From Rhodeus uyekii (Eukaryota; Chordata; Actinopteri; Cypriniformes; Acheilognathidae), in assembly GCA_037043235.1 (NCBI GenBank), contig JAWRVZ010000025.1, positions 1,329,501 to 1,393,500 on the forward strand: DNA of 64,000 nucleotides, written 5' to 3'. The notes below the pieces were generated by a model that made no database searches, had not been told where the DNA came from, and worked only from the letters and a program-made list of their open reading frames with translations. The position numbers were made by a program, and so were the translations under genes. This document shows positions 22,018-35,700 of this stretch, piece after piece; within the stretch, counting starts at the first letter, position 1; the number at the start of each line of letters is the position of its first letter.

Positions 22018-24335
22018 ATTTATATTTATTTAGAAAATACAATCACATTCCGATCAATGTAGAGTATATTTTACATCACAAATATAATAAACAGTCAAAG
22101 CAGGTACCACATTAAGCTTATGAATCCCATGTAGATTTCACTTTGGTGAACGTACATTGCCACTTTTCACAGAAGACTAGACAACGATCAAATGTCAGAT
22201 TTTGAAATAGCTGGTGAAGCCACTGAAAATAACTCAAAACACCTGAAATATCAAATAAAAATGTCTTCCATATTCCCTCTGTATCTTCAAAAAAGGAAAA
22301 GAAAAAAATAATACATATCGTCCCTAGCAAACAAACATTACCAAAACAGCACAGTTTTTGCAATTAAAAAATAACATTTTATATTTGTAGGTTTCCATTG
22401 GTCACTTGTGATATTGCACAAATGCACTTTCAAGAAAGAACTTATTGCAAAGAAAAAAGTGCATATGGATCTCTTGAAACAGTCAAAACGCCCACAACCT
22501 TCACCAGACACTTATTACAGAAAATCATTTTTATGGCATGTGCTGCTGCCAGAAACATTTCAGAGAATGAAGAAGAAAAAAACTCTAGATCTTGGTGGAT
22601 TCGTCAAAATATCTTTGATACTTTGAAGAAGAAGATCTATTACTTGTTACTGCTGACAGTGAAACAGCTTGACAGTGTTTCAACTTTTCCAGTAAGGCTA
22701 TGTGTGTTACTACTTAAACTTATTTTTTTTAAATGAAACCATTATTGTTACAACAGTAATAAGAATTACATGTAAAATGAGTGAAGAGACACTAAAATAA
22801 AGTTATCACTATTTCTCCAACGAATGAGATCCTTCCTGTGAAATACTAGATAATGGTTAACAAATGGAATGTAGAAAGAAACACTACATGGCTTAAATAT
22901 GTGGACACCCCCTTCTAAAGAATGAATTTGGCCATTCTAGTATGTTATGTGAGGACAAATCTCAATGTTGCATCAACATTGGATGCAAAGATTTTTCTTC
23001 AATGTAATTGTGTTTGTTGCATTAAGAATGAAATAGCCAAACTTGGTTATAAGAGGGTGTCATATATTAACACACAAATGAATGGTAGAGAAGATTAAGA
23101 CAAAATCATTTTCAATTTAACAACTCGTCACAACAGAACAATCTATAAGAAAAAATATATATACTTTAATTATTGGGGAAATAAATGTTGGAATACTAGC
23201 ATTATTGCCATTGGCAATATAGTAATACCATGGCTGTTAAACATGCACCATGGGATAACGCCATCGTTTTCAGACATGTACACAAGTACCACGTAAAAAC
23301 CATTGTATAGAAATATGCAAATCCCTAAAACGGCATATCAAAGTGCTGTGGTAACCATAAAGCACTATCACAGTACCGCCCCACTACTTATTTTGCACAG
23401 GTGGTCCATTAGTCGATATCAGTGCCATCATGGTGCAATTTACACTTGCTTAATGCTACTAAATGTTCATTATGACAGATTCTCCTGTGATATATGGCAA
23501 CAGTTTTCAGCATATAACGTGATTTATGGCTCTATAATCACAGTTGTGGCTTTAACCCAATTAAAATCCAGCAAACACATAAAGACCACAACAAAAACAT
23601 CTGATTTCATCAAAAAGTGCAATAAAATATATCAGTGGCTAGCTCACTCACAATTAAAGCAGAAAACAACATCAATTATGAACCCCAACTATTCAGACAT
23701 ATCAGAACTACTCCCCTGTGAATATTTATCGAGGACGCCGCATACCCTAAAGGTATCAGAGCCGCGTTGAAATTCACCCCGATGTTTCAAATCCTCTCCC
23801 TCGCCTAATTAAACATTCATGAATTAATATTTTCATATTCATTCGAGATCTAGCTGGTTTTTGATTAAAACGGAGGCAAAATCTTCGAGTTGCTATTATT
23901 ACGTAGTGTCAAAGAGGTGAGGTTTTTTTCTGTAAACAAGAACACTGAAGTCAAAAGCCAATGTCACCCCATTCACCCCCCCCCCCCTTTTTGATAAGCA
24001 CTAACCCAAAAAAGCAGTGCATATTAGCAAAAAAAAAAGAAGATAAAAGACAGGCATAATCTATTTAGTCTCATAAATAGAGGGAGCGTGAGGCCAGAAA
24101 AATAAATGAATAAAATAAAAACTTTAAGAAATGAAAAATACCAATTTTCATTTCAACTCATTAATCGTTCAGCAGAACCTGGCCATCACTGGCAGATGAT
24201 CTGAGAGACTCATTTTTACATTCAATTTAGCAGACACACAAAATGTAGCAAACTCACATAACGCAACTTGACAGACACTATGGAATTATAGTCCAGATCC
24301 TCCAAATAATGCTCCCTTTTCTCAGTCTTAACTTC
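22018..24335 (-). other. Probable 3' untranslated or downstream region of plpp6
   Basis: No coding sequence and no transposon is recognised directly downstream (minus-strand sense) of the plpp6 stop. An AATAAA on the minus strand near 22026 could mark a distal polyadenylation site, which would give a long 3' UTR. This is inference; transcript data would decide. Confidence 0.3.
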
Positions 24336-25656
24336 TCAGTGAAGCTGTCCAATCATGCTTTGTAACATGACTGGAGACAACCAGAGAATCTCAACCAAAT
24401 AATATTGCCAGTAGCCCATGAAGAAACCGAATGCGACATCCGTTACATTATGGCGTCCAAGAAGAACCCTAGAAAAACCAACAAAAGTGGCCCAGAGCAG
24501 GACAAGAACGCGGAGTGGGGCTGCCAGCACCAGGTGGGCCAACAGAAAGCGGGCACACATTGCAGCACGTGTGGCATGCCCCGATGGGAAGGAATAGCGG
24601 TCCACAGAGAACGTGGCAAACATGTCCATGCGGTTATGGGCAGGACGTCGACGCCGCACTACAGCCTTCACCACGCCAACCAGGAACAGGTCCAGTACCA
24701 AGGCTGAAAAATAAATGAAACTGTTGGATAAGACTGAAGTCTGGTAAACTTGTATTCAACCTGGAAATGACAGGCTTCTTTAAAAGTTGATCAGTCAACT
24801 AATTGTTCAAGCAGCAGAATGACTACCGTATTTTCCTGCATATAACCCGTGGGTTTTGTGTACATTTTTTTGACATAACCCGCAACCATAGATTGATGAA
24901 CTTTTTTGTGTAAGTTCACATTTCGAATGTTACTCGCATGACATCAATTATCCATAACTGTTCAGGCTCAGTACACAGTGCTTGTGCGCGAAATTCAAAC
25001 AATAAGAAAACAAACACAAGTCAGAATTAGAACAAAAAGAAAAAGCAGTCTCTCCCGCTGCACGTCCCTTAAGAAGTGTTTTCTACAGGTGTTAATCATC
25101 GGATGAGATGAGAAGAGCCCGCCCTCATGGCAGCACAGCCAATCACGGCTTGTTGCATGATTGACAGGTCAGACAGCCTATCAGCGCCAGCTGTCAGAGT
25201 GATAGTACAAGGGCCAGAGACAACAACCCTCATGAGTTGATGAGAAGCTAATAATTCAAATGAATGTAACATTAACAAACAAATGGGGCTGCACAATTAA
25301 TCGAAATATAAATTATTAAATTGCAGTTATCAAAAGTTGTGATTTAATGAATTAAACAGTCACTTCAGTTGCGCCTTGTGTGTCAGAGCAGCTTATAAGA
25401 TGGATTGTCTGCTCACAAACTTCGTCTCTGTGAATTGATGTGCATTTGGGGAACACAGCCTACACTAGGTTCACTTTATTTACATTCAAAATGCACACCG
25501 TTTTTGTGGACATAAACTGTCATTACATTTCAGCAATATTCTGATAAAGTAAAAGCTCTGGGATCTGACTTATTAAAAGCTCAAGGATTTAAGTCATAAA
25601 TGTAACTTGTGTTAGGCGGTTCTTATAAATGGTGAACCCACGTGTGAACATCTTCA

Positions 25657-25708
<52 letters not shown>

Positions 25709-28700
25709 AATAAAACACTTACTAAAAATAGACTGTTTTAGGTCTACTTGTATATCATGACCATTAGCCAACTTAAAACAAAAAACAGTGAATATGTTAA
25801 ATTATTGGAATAATAACTTAAAAATCTCAGGTGGGATTATATTCAAGTTCAAAAAATTTAAAGGGGGGGGGGGGGGGGATCCGCTAACAGAATAATTTGG
25901 GAACCCCTGCAAAAGATGGATAATTGAATGGCCAAAACCTAGGGACTGGGTATCACTTTCAATTCACAAGCACTTGATGCAATTCAATTCAAATATGATG
26001 GTACATTTCAGTAACAAATAGTCCTAAAATAGTCAATAGTCTGAAAGCACAATTTTCCATACCTATTCAGACCTGGGATTTACTCAATTTAATTCCATTC
26101 TTTAAAAAAAAAATCCTAACTGTTTAGGAACGCAGCATTTGACACTGTGAATTTAAACACAACTATAAGAAATATAACCATAATAACATTTTGCCCCAGT
26201 TTCCATTACAAGCACCAGTAAATCCAAATCATTGGATATCCTGGTATTTCTGCATGTAGAGCTGTTCAGAATACATGGACAACAGCAAGTAATAATCCCA
26301 TGCAGCAATGACAACATCAGCAGCAAGCACTTAATATGATTTATCTGCCAATAACTCATTTCTTTAGTGCCTTTCTCTAAATAACAGCACACTCACTGCC
26401 TGGTTCAGAGCCAAATGCATGCATGTTTCCATCCAATGCAATCAAATTTAACTTGTGCCAAAAATTTGAATATCGCATAAAAGATTTGCGAATAAAGCAC
26501 TGTTTCCATCCAATGTGTTCAAAAGAACAAAATCATCCGTTCTTGGGAAACGGGTGCAAAAAAATAAATCTGTAATAAAAATATAAGTTGCAAACAAGGA
26601 AGTCACTGTGTTTTTTTTCTCAATAAATATGTATTACAAGTGAGCCAAGTTATTCTGCTTTAAGAGGCGGGTGCTTGGTGTTTGGGAACGCAATTGTGTG
26701 AGACATCTTATAAAAAATACCCAAATATTTTGATGACAGACTTTGGCTCAGGCATTTCAAAATTACCAATCCGATATTTGAGATGCTGTGCAAAGAAATT
26801 GGTCCACTATTTAGTCCAGTTATTCAATCCCTTCCACTCTTGAGTTTCTTTTGATGCTCATTGAGGCTTTTATTCAATAAATGTGTTTTAACTGTGCATT
26901 TTTAAAATGTATGTACATCTTGGCGTTAATTTTTATCCAAAAAATTGCATTAAACATAAATAATGAAACAGTTTATTACTTCTCTCTCTCTGGAGGGAAC
27001 GTTTTGTAATGATACCCCTACTTTATTTTTATGCAATGTATTCTTATAGCAAACTCACCGTTTGTGATGTATAGCTCTATAACGGATCAATCATATTTGA
27101 CTGAATTTATATATTTTAAGCTATTCTTGTAACAACAGAGAACATATTACGTATTTAGACCCATTTTTAGTACGTCCTGTTGATGGGAACCATTTTACTC
27201 ATCATGGCCAACTACACTTAATTATGTATGAAAGACATTGTTTCCGCAGTGACGAATGGAAAGGACATTTCAAAAGTATTTTTTGAAAGATTGTATGATA
27301 GCTGTATGATTGATTACAGCTGCCTCTGAACATTAAATGCCTCTAATGAATTAAATGCTTTATAAAAGATGTTAAATTGGGTGAATCACAATAGCAAAAA
27401 TGAACTCTGGAGAGAGATCAAGCATGGCTGCAGGACCTGTGCATATCTCTGTACTTCAGAAACAAGCTGAGCAGGCAATTCAGCTCAATTGTAGTTTTAA
27501 AACTTGTCAATGGTAGTGAATGGGATGTCAAAGCAACAAGGGTGCCAGTGGAATGGCATGATAGGCGTAGTGGGATCAGTAAGTGAGTGATTAATCACTC
27601 TGGAAATACTGCTGAGAATCATGATTAATACATCTGGATGTCTTGGCAGCAACATGCAAAAAGCCTTTCACATTTTAAATGGGATGCCAATAAGCCACAT
27701 CAATAAAGGAAAGCCAGAATGGATGGAAAACGGCCTCACCTGCAGATCACCCTGCCACTGAAAACACTCGAAGGAAAGAGCAGTCCAAAAGAAATGATCA
27801 TAGGGAAAGTGGGAGGAGAGGAAGTGGGTTATGATTTGCTTCTTACATCAGAGAAGAAAATGAGCCTGGAAAAGGACCAGAAAGAGTGGGGAATGCAGAA
27901 GTGTATGAGAAACTAAATGGCAAGCCAGACTATTAGATGGATATTAGCAGTGACTAAACAAAAGGGCAGATGCAGATGCATGGACGTCCAGGTCATGACA
28001 GGTCATGAAAAATTATATACCTCAAATGTGAATTCTGAGGCTGGTATTTTTAAATTAAAAAATCCTAAAAGATCAGTGGCTAAATTATTTTTTCCTCAGT
28101 CCTTAACTTGTAAAATTAATCTGAATATCACATCATGCATCGTAACTACATTACTGTCTAAGTCTACGAGGCAAGACACTGCACCAGAATAATAACTTCA
28201 ACAATCAACATGTAAACACACTTTTGCATGATATACACAAGGATACAAGGAAAACGGTTTACAGAAAAATCCACTCAATTGCATCAGACTATCCAAAAGG
28301 CAATTTAGACCTTTCAGAACGAATAACACACATTTTGTACAGAAGAACAAATACAAAATAAAGGCTACATGATTCAAAATTTTTTTTTGGTTTCTTATAT
28401 TATTATTGTTTAGATATTTCTTTATTCAGTACAGGAAGTGTAAAACACACCTGGAAAATAAAGCTAATTCAGATTCTGACACATTGTGACAATGAAGAGC
28501 GCATTACCCATGAGCAGGTTCAGCATGACCTCCTGACCGGCGGCGCTGTCGCTTTTATACAGGCAGTACGCGGCACCGGCCAGCCACGGGATCCCGTGTC
28601 CGGTGATCTCGATGAGCTTCATGAGCGGCCGCACGCTGCCCCAGGACGAGTCCTCGCATGCACACACCCCGAGCCGCTTCGACAGCCACAGGTCGATGGC

Positions 28701-28988
28701 CAGCAGGGAGCTGAAGGCTATCCCGACGAATGAAGGGTTTAATTTCATGCAGTCTTCCTCCGGTAACTGCTGCCCACCGGTGGAAGAGGTGGATGAACCT
28801 GATCCGCGTCGTCGGTTGGGGCTCTCGGAGGCTCGGAGGCGAGCGGCTGTGGGGTCGGAGCCCTGCCTCTGCAGCAGGTGCGGTGGGGGAGTCCGGCTCA
28901 GAGAAACGAACTCATAGCGTCCATTTCCACCGGCACACGGAACACTGCCGCTGCGCCCCGAGCCGCTCCGCGCTTTAGGAGAAGGCAT
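24336..28988 (-). CDS. plpp6: Polyisoprenoid diphosphate/phosphate phosphohydrolase (PAP2 family)
   Basis: Two coding exons on the minus strand, 28988-28508 and 24703-24336, joined at a GT-AG intron of about 3.8 kb into 282 codons plus stop (human about 295 residues, from memory). The N-terminal third is Ser/Pro/Arg-rich and disordered, with the family-typical ARLRASESPNRRRGS and LPEEDCMKLNPSF blocks. Hydrophobic membrane segments follow. All three PAP2 phosphatase motifs are intact: KAVVRRRRP (residues 173-181), PSGH (200-203) and SRVLLGRHNVTD (238-249), with His203 and His245 as catalytic histidines. The product should remove phosphate from presqualene, farnesyl and geranylgeranyl diphosphates in the ER and nuclear envelope. 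The start ATG lies in a GC-rich exon, and the gene is head-to-head with prdx6. Oddity: I recall the human gene as intronless in its coding region, whereas this copy is split just before motif 1. Confidence 0.93.
24826..25228 (+). mobile_element. TIR repeat 'ACCGTATTTTCC' family, copy A (truncated)
   Basis: It starts TACCGTATTTTCCTGCATATAA and contains the marker blocks CATAACCCGCAACCATAGATT, GACATCAATTATCCATAACT, GCAGTCTCTCCCGCTG, CAGCACAGCCAATCACGGCT and AAGGGCCAGAGACAACAACC. The same blocks occur in the same order at 36432 onward and inverted at 31225-31782. The right end is missing. It lies in the plpp6 intron. Confidence 0.75.
25660..25702. repeat. (TA)n microsatellite
   Basis: Pure TA dinucleotide run in the plpp6 intron. 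Confidence 0.95.
25862..25880. repeat. Poly-G run
   Basis: About 17 consecutive G residues in the plpp6 intron, preceded by A-rich DNA. Confidence 0.95.
26410..27200. mobile_element. Possible non-autonomous element with TTTCCATCCAATG motif
   Basis: The motif TTTCCATCCAATG appears twice at the left (near 26429 and 26506) and an inverted TTGATGGGAACC occurs near 27180-27191. Loose inverted ends around AT-rich DNA suggest an old TIR element, but no target duplication was found. It lies in the plpp6 intron. Confidence 0.35.
27201..28435. other. plpp6 intron, no recognisable feature
   Basis: Non-coding intronic sequence. Short open frames around 27719-28190 have no similarity to a family I know and no codon pattern suggesting a gene. 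Confidence 0.4.
28436..28482 (+). mobile_element. LINE 3'-tail remnant
   Basis: The sequence GTAAAACACACCTGGAAAATAAAGC followed by TAATTCAGATTCTGA is a diverged relative of the tail at about 780-836. It ends about 25 bp from the plpp6 exon 1 splice donor. Confidence 0.45.
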
Positions 28989-29332
28989 TTTTACTTCACT
29001 TACGCCGAGACAGAATAGTCCGAGATGAATGGAATGTATTCTGTTTTATTAAATAGCTTTTCGATTAGTGTTTTTTTTTCAGGTCATAATTTTACAGCTG
29101 ATAACTGAGAACTCGTCTGACTGAAAAACCCTGCAGCGCCATCTTTGAACAGTAGCTCAGCGCGGTGCACGCTGGGAGAATTTTTTACCCAACCATATGA
29201 CTAAATTACAAAATAAATAAACATAGTAATTACTATAAATAACGAATTATTGAACCCCCAATATGATCATCCTCATACGAGGGTTTTAAAATTTAAAAGG
29301 CAGTTATATTCGGTGGGAAAAAAGTACACACA

Positions 29333-29349
29333 CTCTCTCTCTCTCCCTA

Positions 29350-29409
<60 letters not shown>

Positions 29410-29438
29410 ACACTCACACACACACACACACACACAAT
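29333..29438. repeat. (CT)n(CA)n microsatellite in the shared promoter
   Basis: About 70 bp of CT/CTCC repeats pass into about 30 bp of CA repeats, midway between the plpp6 and prdx6 starts. Long CT tracts can form H-DNA and bind GAGA-type factors. Length polymorphism is expected. Confidence 0.9.
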
Positions 29439-29711
29439 TTAGTTAACTATTTACATAAAAATATAGTTATATTTATTGATCAATTTATTTAGTTAATTAT
29501 ATATATATATATATATATATAGTTTGTTAGTTAGTTGAATTGTGAGTTGTGCAGAAAATACATGATTGTATTTTCACATAATCTACAAGACCTTTGAATG
29601 GCAAACGCTGGAAGTTAATTTAGTAAAATAAAAATAAACGGGTTTAATCTTTGAACTCTGCGTTTCGTCCAATCAGAATCGGCGCTGGTCCACGCCTTCG
29701 TCTTCCTGATG

Positions 29712-29717
29712 TATAAA
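29712..29717 (+). promoter_or_regulatory. TATA box of prdx6
   Basis: TATAAA in the context ATGTATAAACC, 44 nt upstream of the ATG. Transcription would start about 30 nt downstream, leaving a very short 5' UTR. Confidence 0.45.
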
Positions 29718-29760
29718 CCTCCATTCCGCAGTTACATGTGTCAACGGGACATCAGCAGTC

Positions 29761-32700
29761 ATGCCTGGAATATTGTTGGGAGATGTGTTACCTAACTTTG
29801 AAGCGGAGACTACAATCGGCAAAATAAAATTTCATGAGTTCTTGGGAAATTCGTAAGTTGCTCATTTTAATTTGTGTTTGTTTCTGAGTGAGTAGGCCTT
29901 CTAGGATAAGCGTTTGTAATTCACTTTCAATGTGCTTTGAATTCACTCCCGCATGATTATCAGGTGATTGAAGTGTGCCATAAACTTTGCATTACTAATT
30001 GACGCCATATGGAAAACACGCTTTGTCAGACGATTCACTTGTTTAATATTGCATCTTTATAGGAGCAGGTTTTGACTTAAAAAGGAGTGTTAGAAACTGA
30101 GTAATCTACAGTCAGGAACGTTTTTCGCTATGATTATGATGTGCTACCTAATCTTATGCAATAAAATCAGGGCTTGCACCAAGTATGCACTCCGTATAAT
30201 TGTATAAATCAAACTATTATTTAATTCAGAACTATTATATTATAGCAATCCAACTTTTAAAAAGATGCTACAGAGAGATCTAAAGCCTTAGTGTTTCGTT
30301 GTTATTAAGCGAAATGGCATATTTTTAAAGTCATGACAGCCATTACTGTATATGTCATTTCTTTAAACCATTTACTTTAATTTGTTCACCAAGTGTTTCG
30401 AAGTGGGATTGTAAAATGTGCCTAGTCACTGTTGCTGTAAGATTTGCCATAACAATGGGAGTTTTGTTGGTCTTGGCAGGAGTGTAAAGTGTTTGGAAGT
30501 CCCCCCATATTCTCCCAAAACTTTTGTATTATCATTCATTAAAATATGGTAGGTTAGATTAAAAAAATCAAAGTGGAGTGAATTTTATTTGTAACTAGCT
30601 TTAAGAAAAGCATATGAATGTTTTATAACCATTAACTCAAAATGAACAAATCATTGGCTATGTAAAGCAACCAATCACAGTTTGTTTTGTTTAACATCAT
30701 ATTTATTACTTAAAGTGTGAAAATTTAGCGTTTATGTCCCTACAGTAACTTGTGTAAAACTCTTAGATTTGAAAGGGTATATGCCGCAAATGTTACACTT
30801 CTTTTTGAAACTCCAGCATTTAGTTGATCCTGGTAAGCTCCCATTGTCACAGTTGTACACGCAATGCCATTCTTCATGAGGGGGTTTGGCATCATGGTGG
30901 CTTTGTTTCCAGGTGGACCATTAAAGAATGTGCCTGTCTCCCAAACATCCTGTCGAATGAAACCAATCAGATGATGACTTCAAAAATCCATACATAAGAC
31001 GTTCAGCCAGTGGTCTGTGGGTGTGAGGTCAGAGGCTGAAGCTACTGATGATGTGCATCCGATCAATTCCCCATGGACAAAATGCATTACTGCACTACTT
31101 TTATCTGATTTATTTTTCCCAAGAAGCTATTTACATCACAGTAGGGATGAGAAGACTGATTCAACTCCTGTTTCATGCTGATTTCAGTATCTTAATGCTT
31201 TAGTTTCATTCAGCAGATTAGAGCTGGGGGGTTATATAAGGGTGCGGGCTATATCACACATTTTTTACACGTAATAATAATCCAATATATTTGTTAGGAC
31301 GTAAGATTTTTTTTTTTTGCGTTATTTACACTCTGTTTTTCTTTCTTGCGAGGGTTGTTGTCTCTGGCCCTTGTACTATCACTCTGACATGCAAGAAGCC
31401 GTGATTGGCTGTGCTGCCATGAGGGCGGGCTCTTCTCAACTCATCCGATGATCAACACCTGTAGCATACGCTTAAGGGACGTGCTGCTGCACAGCGGGAG
31501 AGACTGCTTTTTCTTTTTGTTCTCATTCTGACTTGTTTGTTTGAATTTCGCTCACAAGCACTGTGCACTGGACTCACAAGCCTGAACAGTTTGGATAATT
31601 GACATCATGCGAGCAACATTCAAAATGTGAACTTAAACAAAAAAAAATTCATCAATCTAATTTGGGTTATGCCCAAAAAAAAAATGTAACTTTTTTTTTT
31701 TTTTTTCTCTCAAAACCCGGGGGGTATATGAGGGTGTAGATTATCTGCATCTGTAGGTTTTATGCGAGGAAAATGGGGTAATAACATCACATTTTGAAAT
31801 TAAACCAAACTATCAAGCAGCTAATATTTGCGATCTAGTGTATATTCAACTTAAATTCATATGCTGTAAATGTATTGGGACTTCTAACCCATGTGCATAT
31901 GCCAGTATTGAATACATGGTATTGAAATATGCATATAAGTAGTTATATTTTTTTCAGCGAGCTGAGGTCAATGAATGACTTCAAATTTAGCATTTGTACT
32001 AGTCAGGTTGTGTAACTGCTCAATTATGTGTTCAAAAAGCAGGGCCTGTCTGTGGTCCCCCATTTCAAGTCAAACGTCCACCTCTATTTCCTGTATTAGG
32101 GATGCGAAAGCAGAAGATGCTAAAATGGAAGCAGATGTTGTTGTGAATAAGTGGGTGTTTAGCAACCTTTCGTTCAGCATTTCTCAATTCAGTCTTGTAA
32201 ATACGCAAAAGTCAAAATCCAAAACTTTGACCATTTTAAGACTTGATGTGAAGCTGGATTGTTGTGACACGATTTTGCAAGTTTGAATTTCTTTTCATTG
32301 TGCGGATCATGAATTGTGACATGAGCTCTGAGGTTTGACGCTGTTTCTTTAACAGCAGTCAAAACAGCTGTTGTCTTTGAATAAGAAGTGCTGCCCTGTG
32401 CTTTCTACAAAAAGATAATGAAAATCTTTTAGGCCAGCTGGCGACTGTTTTTGACAAGGGGAAACTCCAATAACTTCCCAGACAAAAGAATGTTCTGAGA
32501 CGTGCTCAAATTCATGTCTGCAGGGAGTGAATCATTATTTTCCTTATAACTTAAATGGCATGTGACAACTACACAATCCCCATACTGTATAATGAATTGT
32601 CTATACACCCAGATGACTGCCATAACTGTTTTGTAATTGTTCAACCAGCCATTTGTTACTTTTTACCTGATACAAAAACCAGTATGAATTTCTAGTCAAT

Positions 32701-35700
32701 TACTTTTTTCTTTTTTTTTGAATCTCCTTTTATCTATTGGTCTATCTATTGATTTTTCTGTACACTCCTTCACTGTTATAAAGAAAGGGGCACTAATGTG
32801 CTCTTCTGGAAGTGTAGAATCTCTAGATCAAAATGCAGGTGAAGCAGAAACCAGTGTTAAAAGGATTACTTGTGCACATGTAAAATAACTTGTTCATTAA
32901 ATTTGACTTGATAAACTCCATCTGTTTTGATTCTGAATCTGATCCAGATGTAGATTTTTTTTTCTTTTTTTTTTCCTCCGCTTTAAAAAAAAAGTGTTGT
33001 TGAATGCCCACATTCATTAGATTAGCTTCAACTTTATTGTCTCTACACAAGTACAGGTACAAGGCAACGACATGCAGTTTAGGTCTAACCAGAAGTGCAA
33101 TAGCAGCAAGTGCAGGATATATACAAAGGTTGCATAAGTGCAGGATATGGAGATGTACAGGATTTACAGGTAATATGTACAGTGAATATAAATATACAGA
33201 TGGTTATTACTATAACAGGTGAGTGTGTGTGTGCTTTAAATATAATTACAGGTGTCTATAAACAGCATTTACAGGTGAATATGTGCTGTAAATGTATATA
33301 CAGATGTCTCTAACTATAAACAGAATTTTACAGGTAGATGTATACAATTGTTAGCTTAAGGTGAGCATTAAATTTAAGGTAGTGCAATGAGCATGGACAG
33401 TGCAAATAAGTGAGATGCGAAATGTAAACCGTTGGTACTGTATGAACAGTTGGTAGTGCAAATGAGCATGTTCCAGCTAAAGTACAGTAGTGCAAGGTGC
33501 AAATGTGAACAGTTGTTACAGTAAACAGTTGTTACTGTAATGAACAGTCGGCAGTGCAAATGGCACAAATGAGTAACAGTGAGCGAAGAGTCTATAAGGG
33601 TAGTAGTGGGGGGGGGGCAGTGAAGGAGTCTATGAGGGGAGGGAGAGGGGAGTCTATGAGGGGAGGGAGAGGGGAGTCTATGAGGGGAGGGAGAGGGGAG
33701 TCTATGAGGGGAGGGAGAGGGGAGTCTATGAGGGGAGGGAGAGGGGAGTCTATGAGGGGAGTGGGAGGGGAGTCTATGAGGGGAGTGGGAGGGAGAGGGG
33801 AGTCTATGAGGGGAGTGGGAGGGAGAGGGGAGTCTATGAGGGGAGTGGGAGGGAGAGGGGAGTCTATGAGGGGAGGAGTCATGTGTTAATAATAAAAAAA
33901 AAATGGCTTGATGCAATGGGCTTGATCTGAGTGTTATTGTGTGTGTATGTATACTAAGCATACTAAACGATAAAGCTACACTTGAACTTCTCTTTTGAAG
34001 ATGGCTTCATTCTTGGCTTCCAACTCATTTATTTTTCTCTCTCTCTCTGTCTGTAGATGGGGTATCTTGTTCTCACACCCACGAGACTTCACTCCAGTAT
34101 GTACGACTGAACTAGCCCGTGCTGCGAAGCTTCACGACGAGTTTAAGAAACGTGATGTGAAGATGATCGCACTGTCCATTGACAGCGTGGAGGACCACCG
34201 CAAATGGAGTGAGGTGTGCAAATGCATATGCAGATCAAAAAGAAATGTAAAAATGTTGTTCGAGTTTTTTTTTAATTATACATTTTTTATTATTTCTTTA
34301 AAAGAGAACCCACAAATAATTGCGACGATATTTAAAGAAAATGTGCTTTAGCAAGGATTCCATAATTTAATATACATAATACCATATAGTAACATTTATC
34401 AACATAAATTAATATCTCAACATCTTCCCAAAACGCAACTTTTGAACTGTAGTGTACGCTCATGAAAGGGTGTATGATATTCGTTAACGGCCAGGCCTCC
34501 CTGGCTCAATGATGTAGCTTTTTTTTTTTTTTTTTATATGTACTTGTAGCTTGAGCATCCAATCATTGGCCTGTATCCCTTAGTTACGCACACAGAGGAC
34601 TTCTCTGATTTAAGTCACTTCTGTAATCCCAAAAGAAAAGTGTTTTTGCAGCTGAACTTCTCTGAAACCCTCCCTGAATTCCTCACAGAATAGGGTTGGT
34701 TTCTTGTTACAAGACATCTGGCTTCCCAAGGGTCTAAATTTGGCCAACAGTTTCACAACACTATTGGAAACTCATTAAAACGAGTTTGGGCACTTAATTT
34801 TCCAGGCTTTTGCTGCTGTTATTTTGTTTTAACTCTAACTCATTTACTGGACATACAGATATACTTTGACACCCACATGTACCTTTTAGCTGAACTCTTG
34901 CTGGATTTATGAAGGCCTCAGACTGTTATGTACTCTGACTGTTTAACCGTTTGCTTGCTTATTTCCTTGGATTCCTCGTGGAACAAAGGGCGTCAACAAC
35001 AGATCTTTCTGTTGTTTCTGAAGTGTGGTAGATGTTTTACGGGGTGGGGTTGCTGGCCCCAAGCCTAGTCCTCCTCCTATCTCACCCGGGAGTTGTTTAA
35101 CCACAGCACTATTCAAATACCCAGATGTGTACTTTAATGCTCTTAATTGTCTGGCAATTAAGTAATATTATTAATGCCTGTAACAGAGACAAGGGGCCTC
35201 CGATTGGTTTTGGTCCACAGAAGTACCCCCTTCTCTGAATGTACCCGTGGATGGAGGCGTAAAAATGAAGCGACGTGAAATAAAAATTGTTTAATTACCC
35301 CCCCCTCCAATGGGCTATAACAAGATGTATAAATATTTGTTTGCTCTCTCTTAAGGACATCATGTCATTCAACCAAGACAAAACCTGCTGTCCCATGCCA
35401 TTCCCCATCATAGCGGATGACAAGAGGGAGTTATCAGTCTTGCTTGGGATGCTGGACCCTGATGAGAGGGATAAAGACGGGGTGCCCCTCACTGCCCGCT
35501 GTGTGAGTTTCCTCCGCATATGCTTCAAGGCTGTGGTTCTCAACAAGGTTATTTTATAGTTAATGTGTAAAAAAAAAAAAAAATTAAATCCTAAAATTAA
35601 AGGTGCTATGTAATATCTAGCGGTTGAAATGAGTACTGCAGTCCAAATTCAAAATATTGGAAAGTTAGTCATTTTATTTACTCTATTTCAGTTACTTGAC

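Larger units (their letters stand above)
28989..29760. promoter_or_regulatory. Shared head-to-head promoter region of plpp6 and prdx6
   Basis: The two start codons point away from each other across 772 bp. On the minus strand CAAAGATGGCGC (29147-29136) resembles a YY1 site, a common element of TATA-less promoters, and would serve plpp6. On the plus strand TATAAA at 29712-29717 lies 44 nt before the prdx6 ATG. Between them is a long (CT)n(CA)n tract and a short (TA)n. Bidirectional control is inference from geometry. Confidence 0.5.

Noticed and set aside
28603..28978. Plus-strand open frames over plpp6 exon 1
   Set aside because: They are antisense to a well-supported exon in GC-rich DNA, where stop codons are rare.
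33374..33961. Ser/Pro/His-repeat or Gly/Arg-repeat protein
   Set aside because: It is the translation of a minisatellite whose 24- and 30-bp units are divisible by three; there is no start context or splice evidence.
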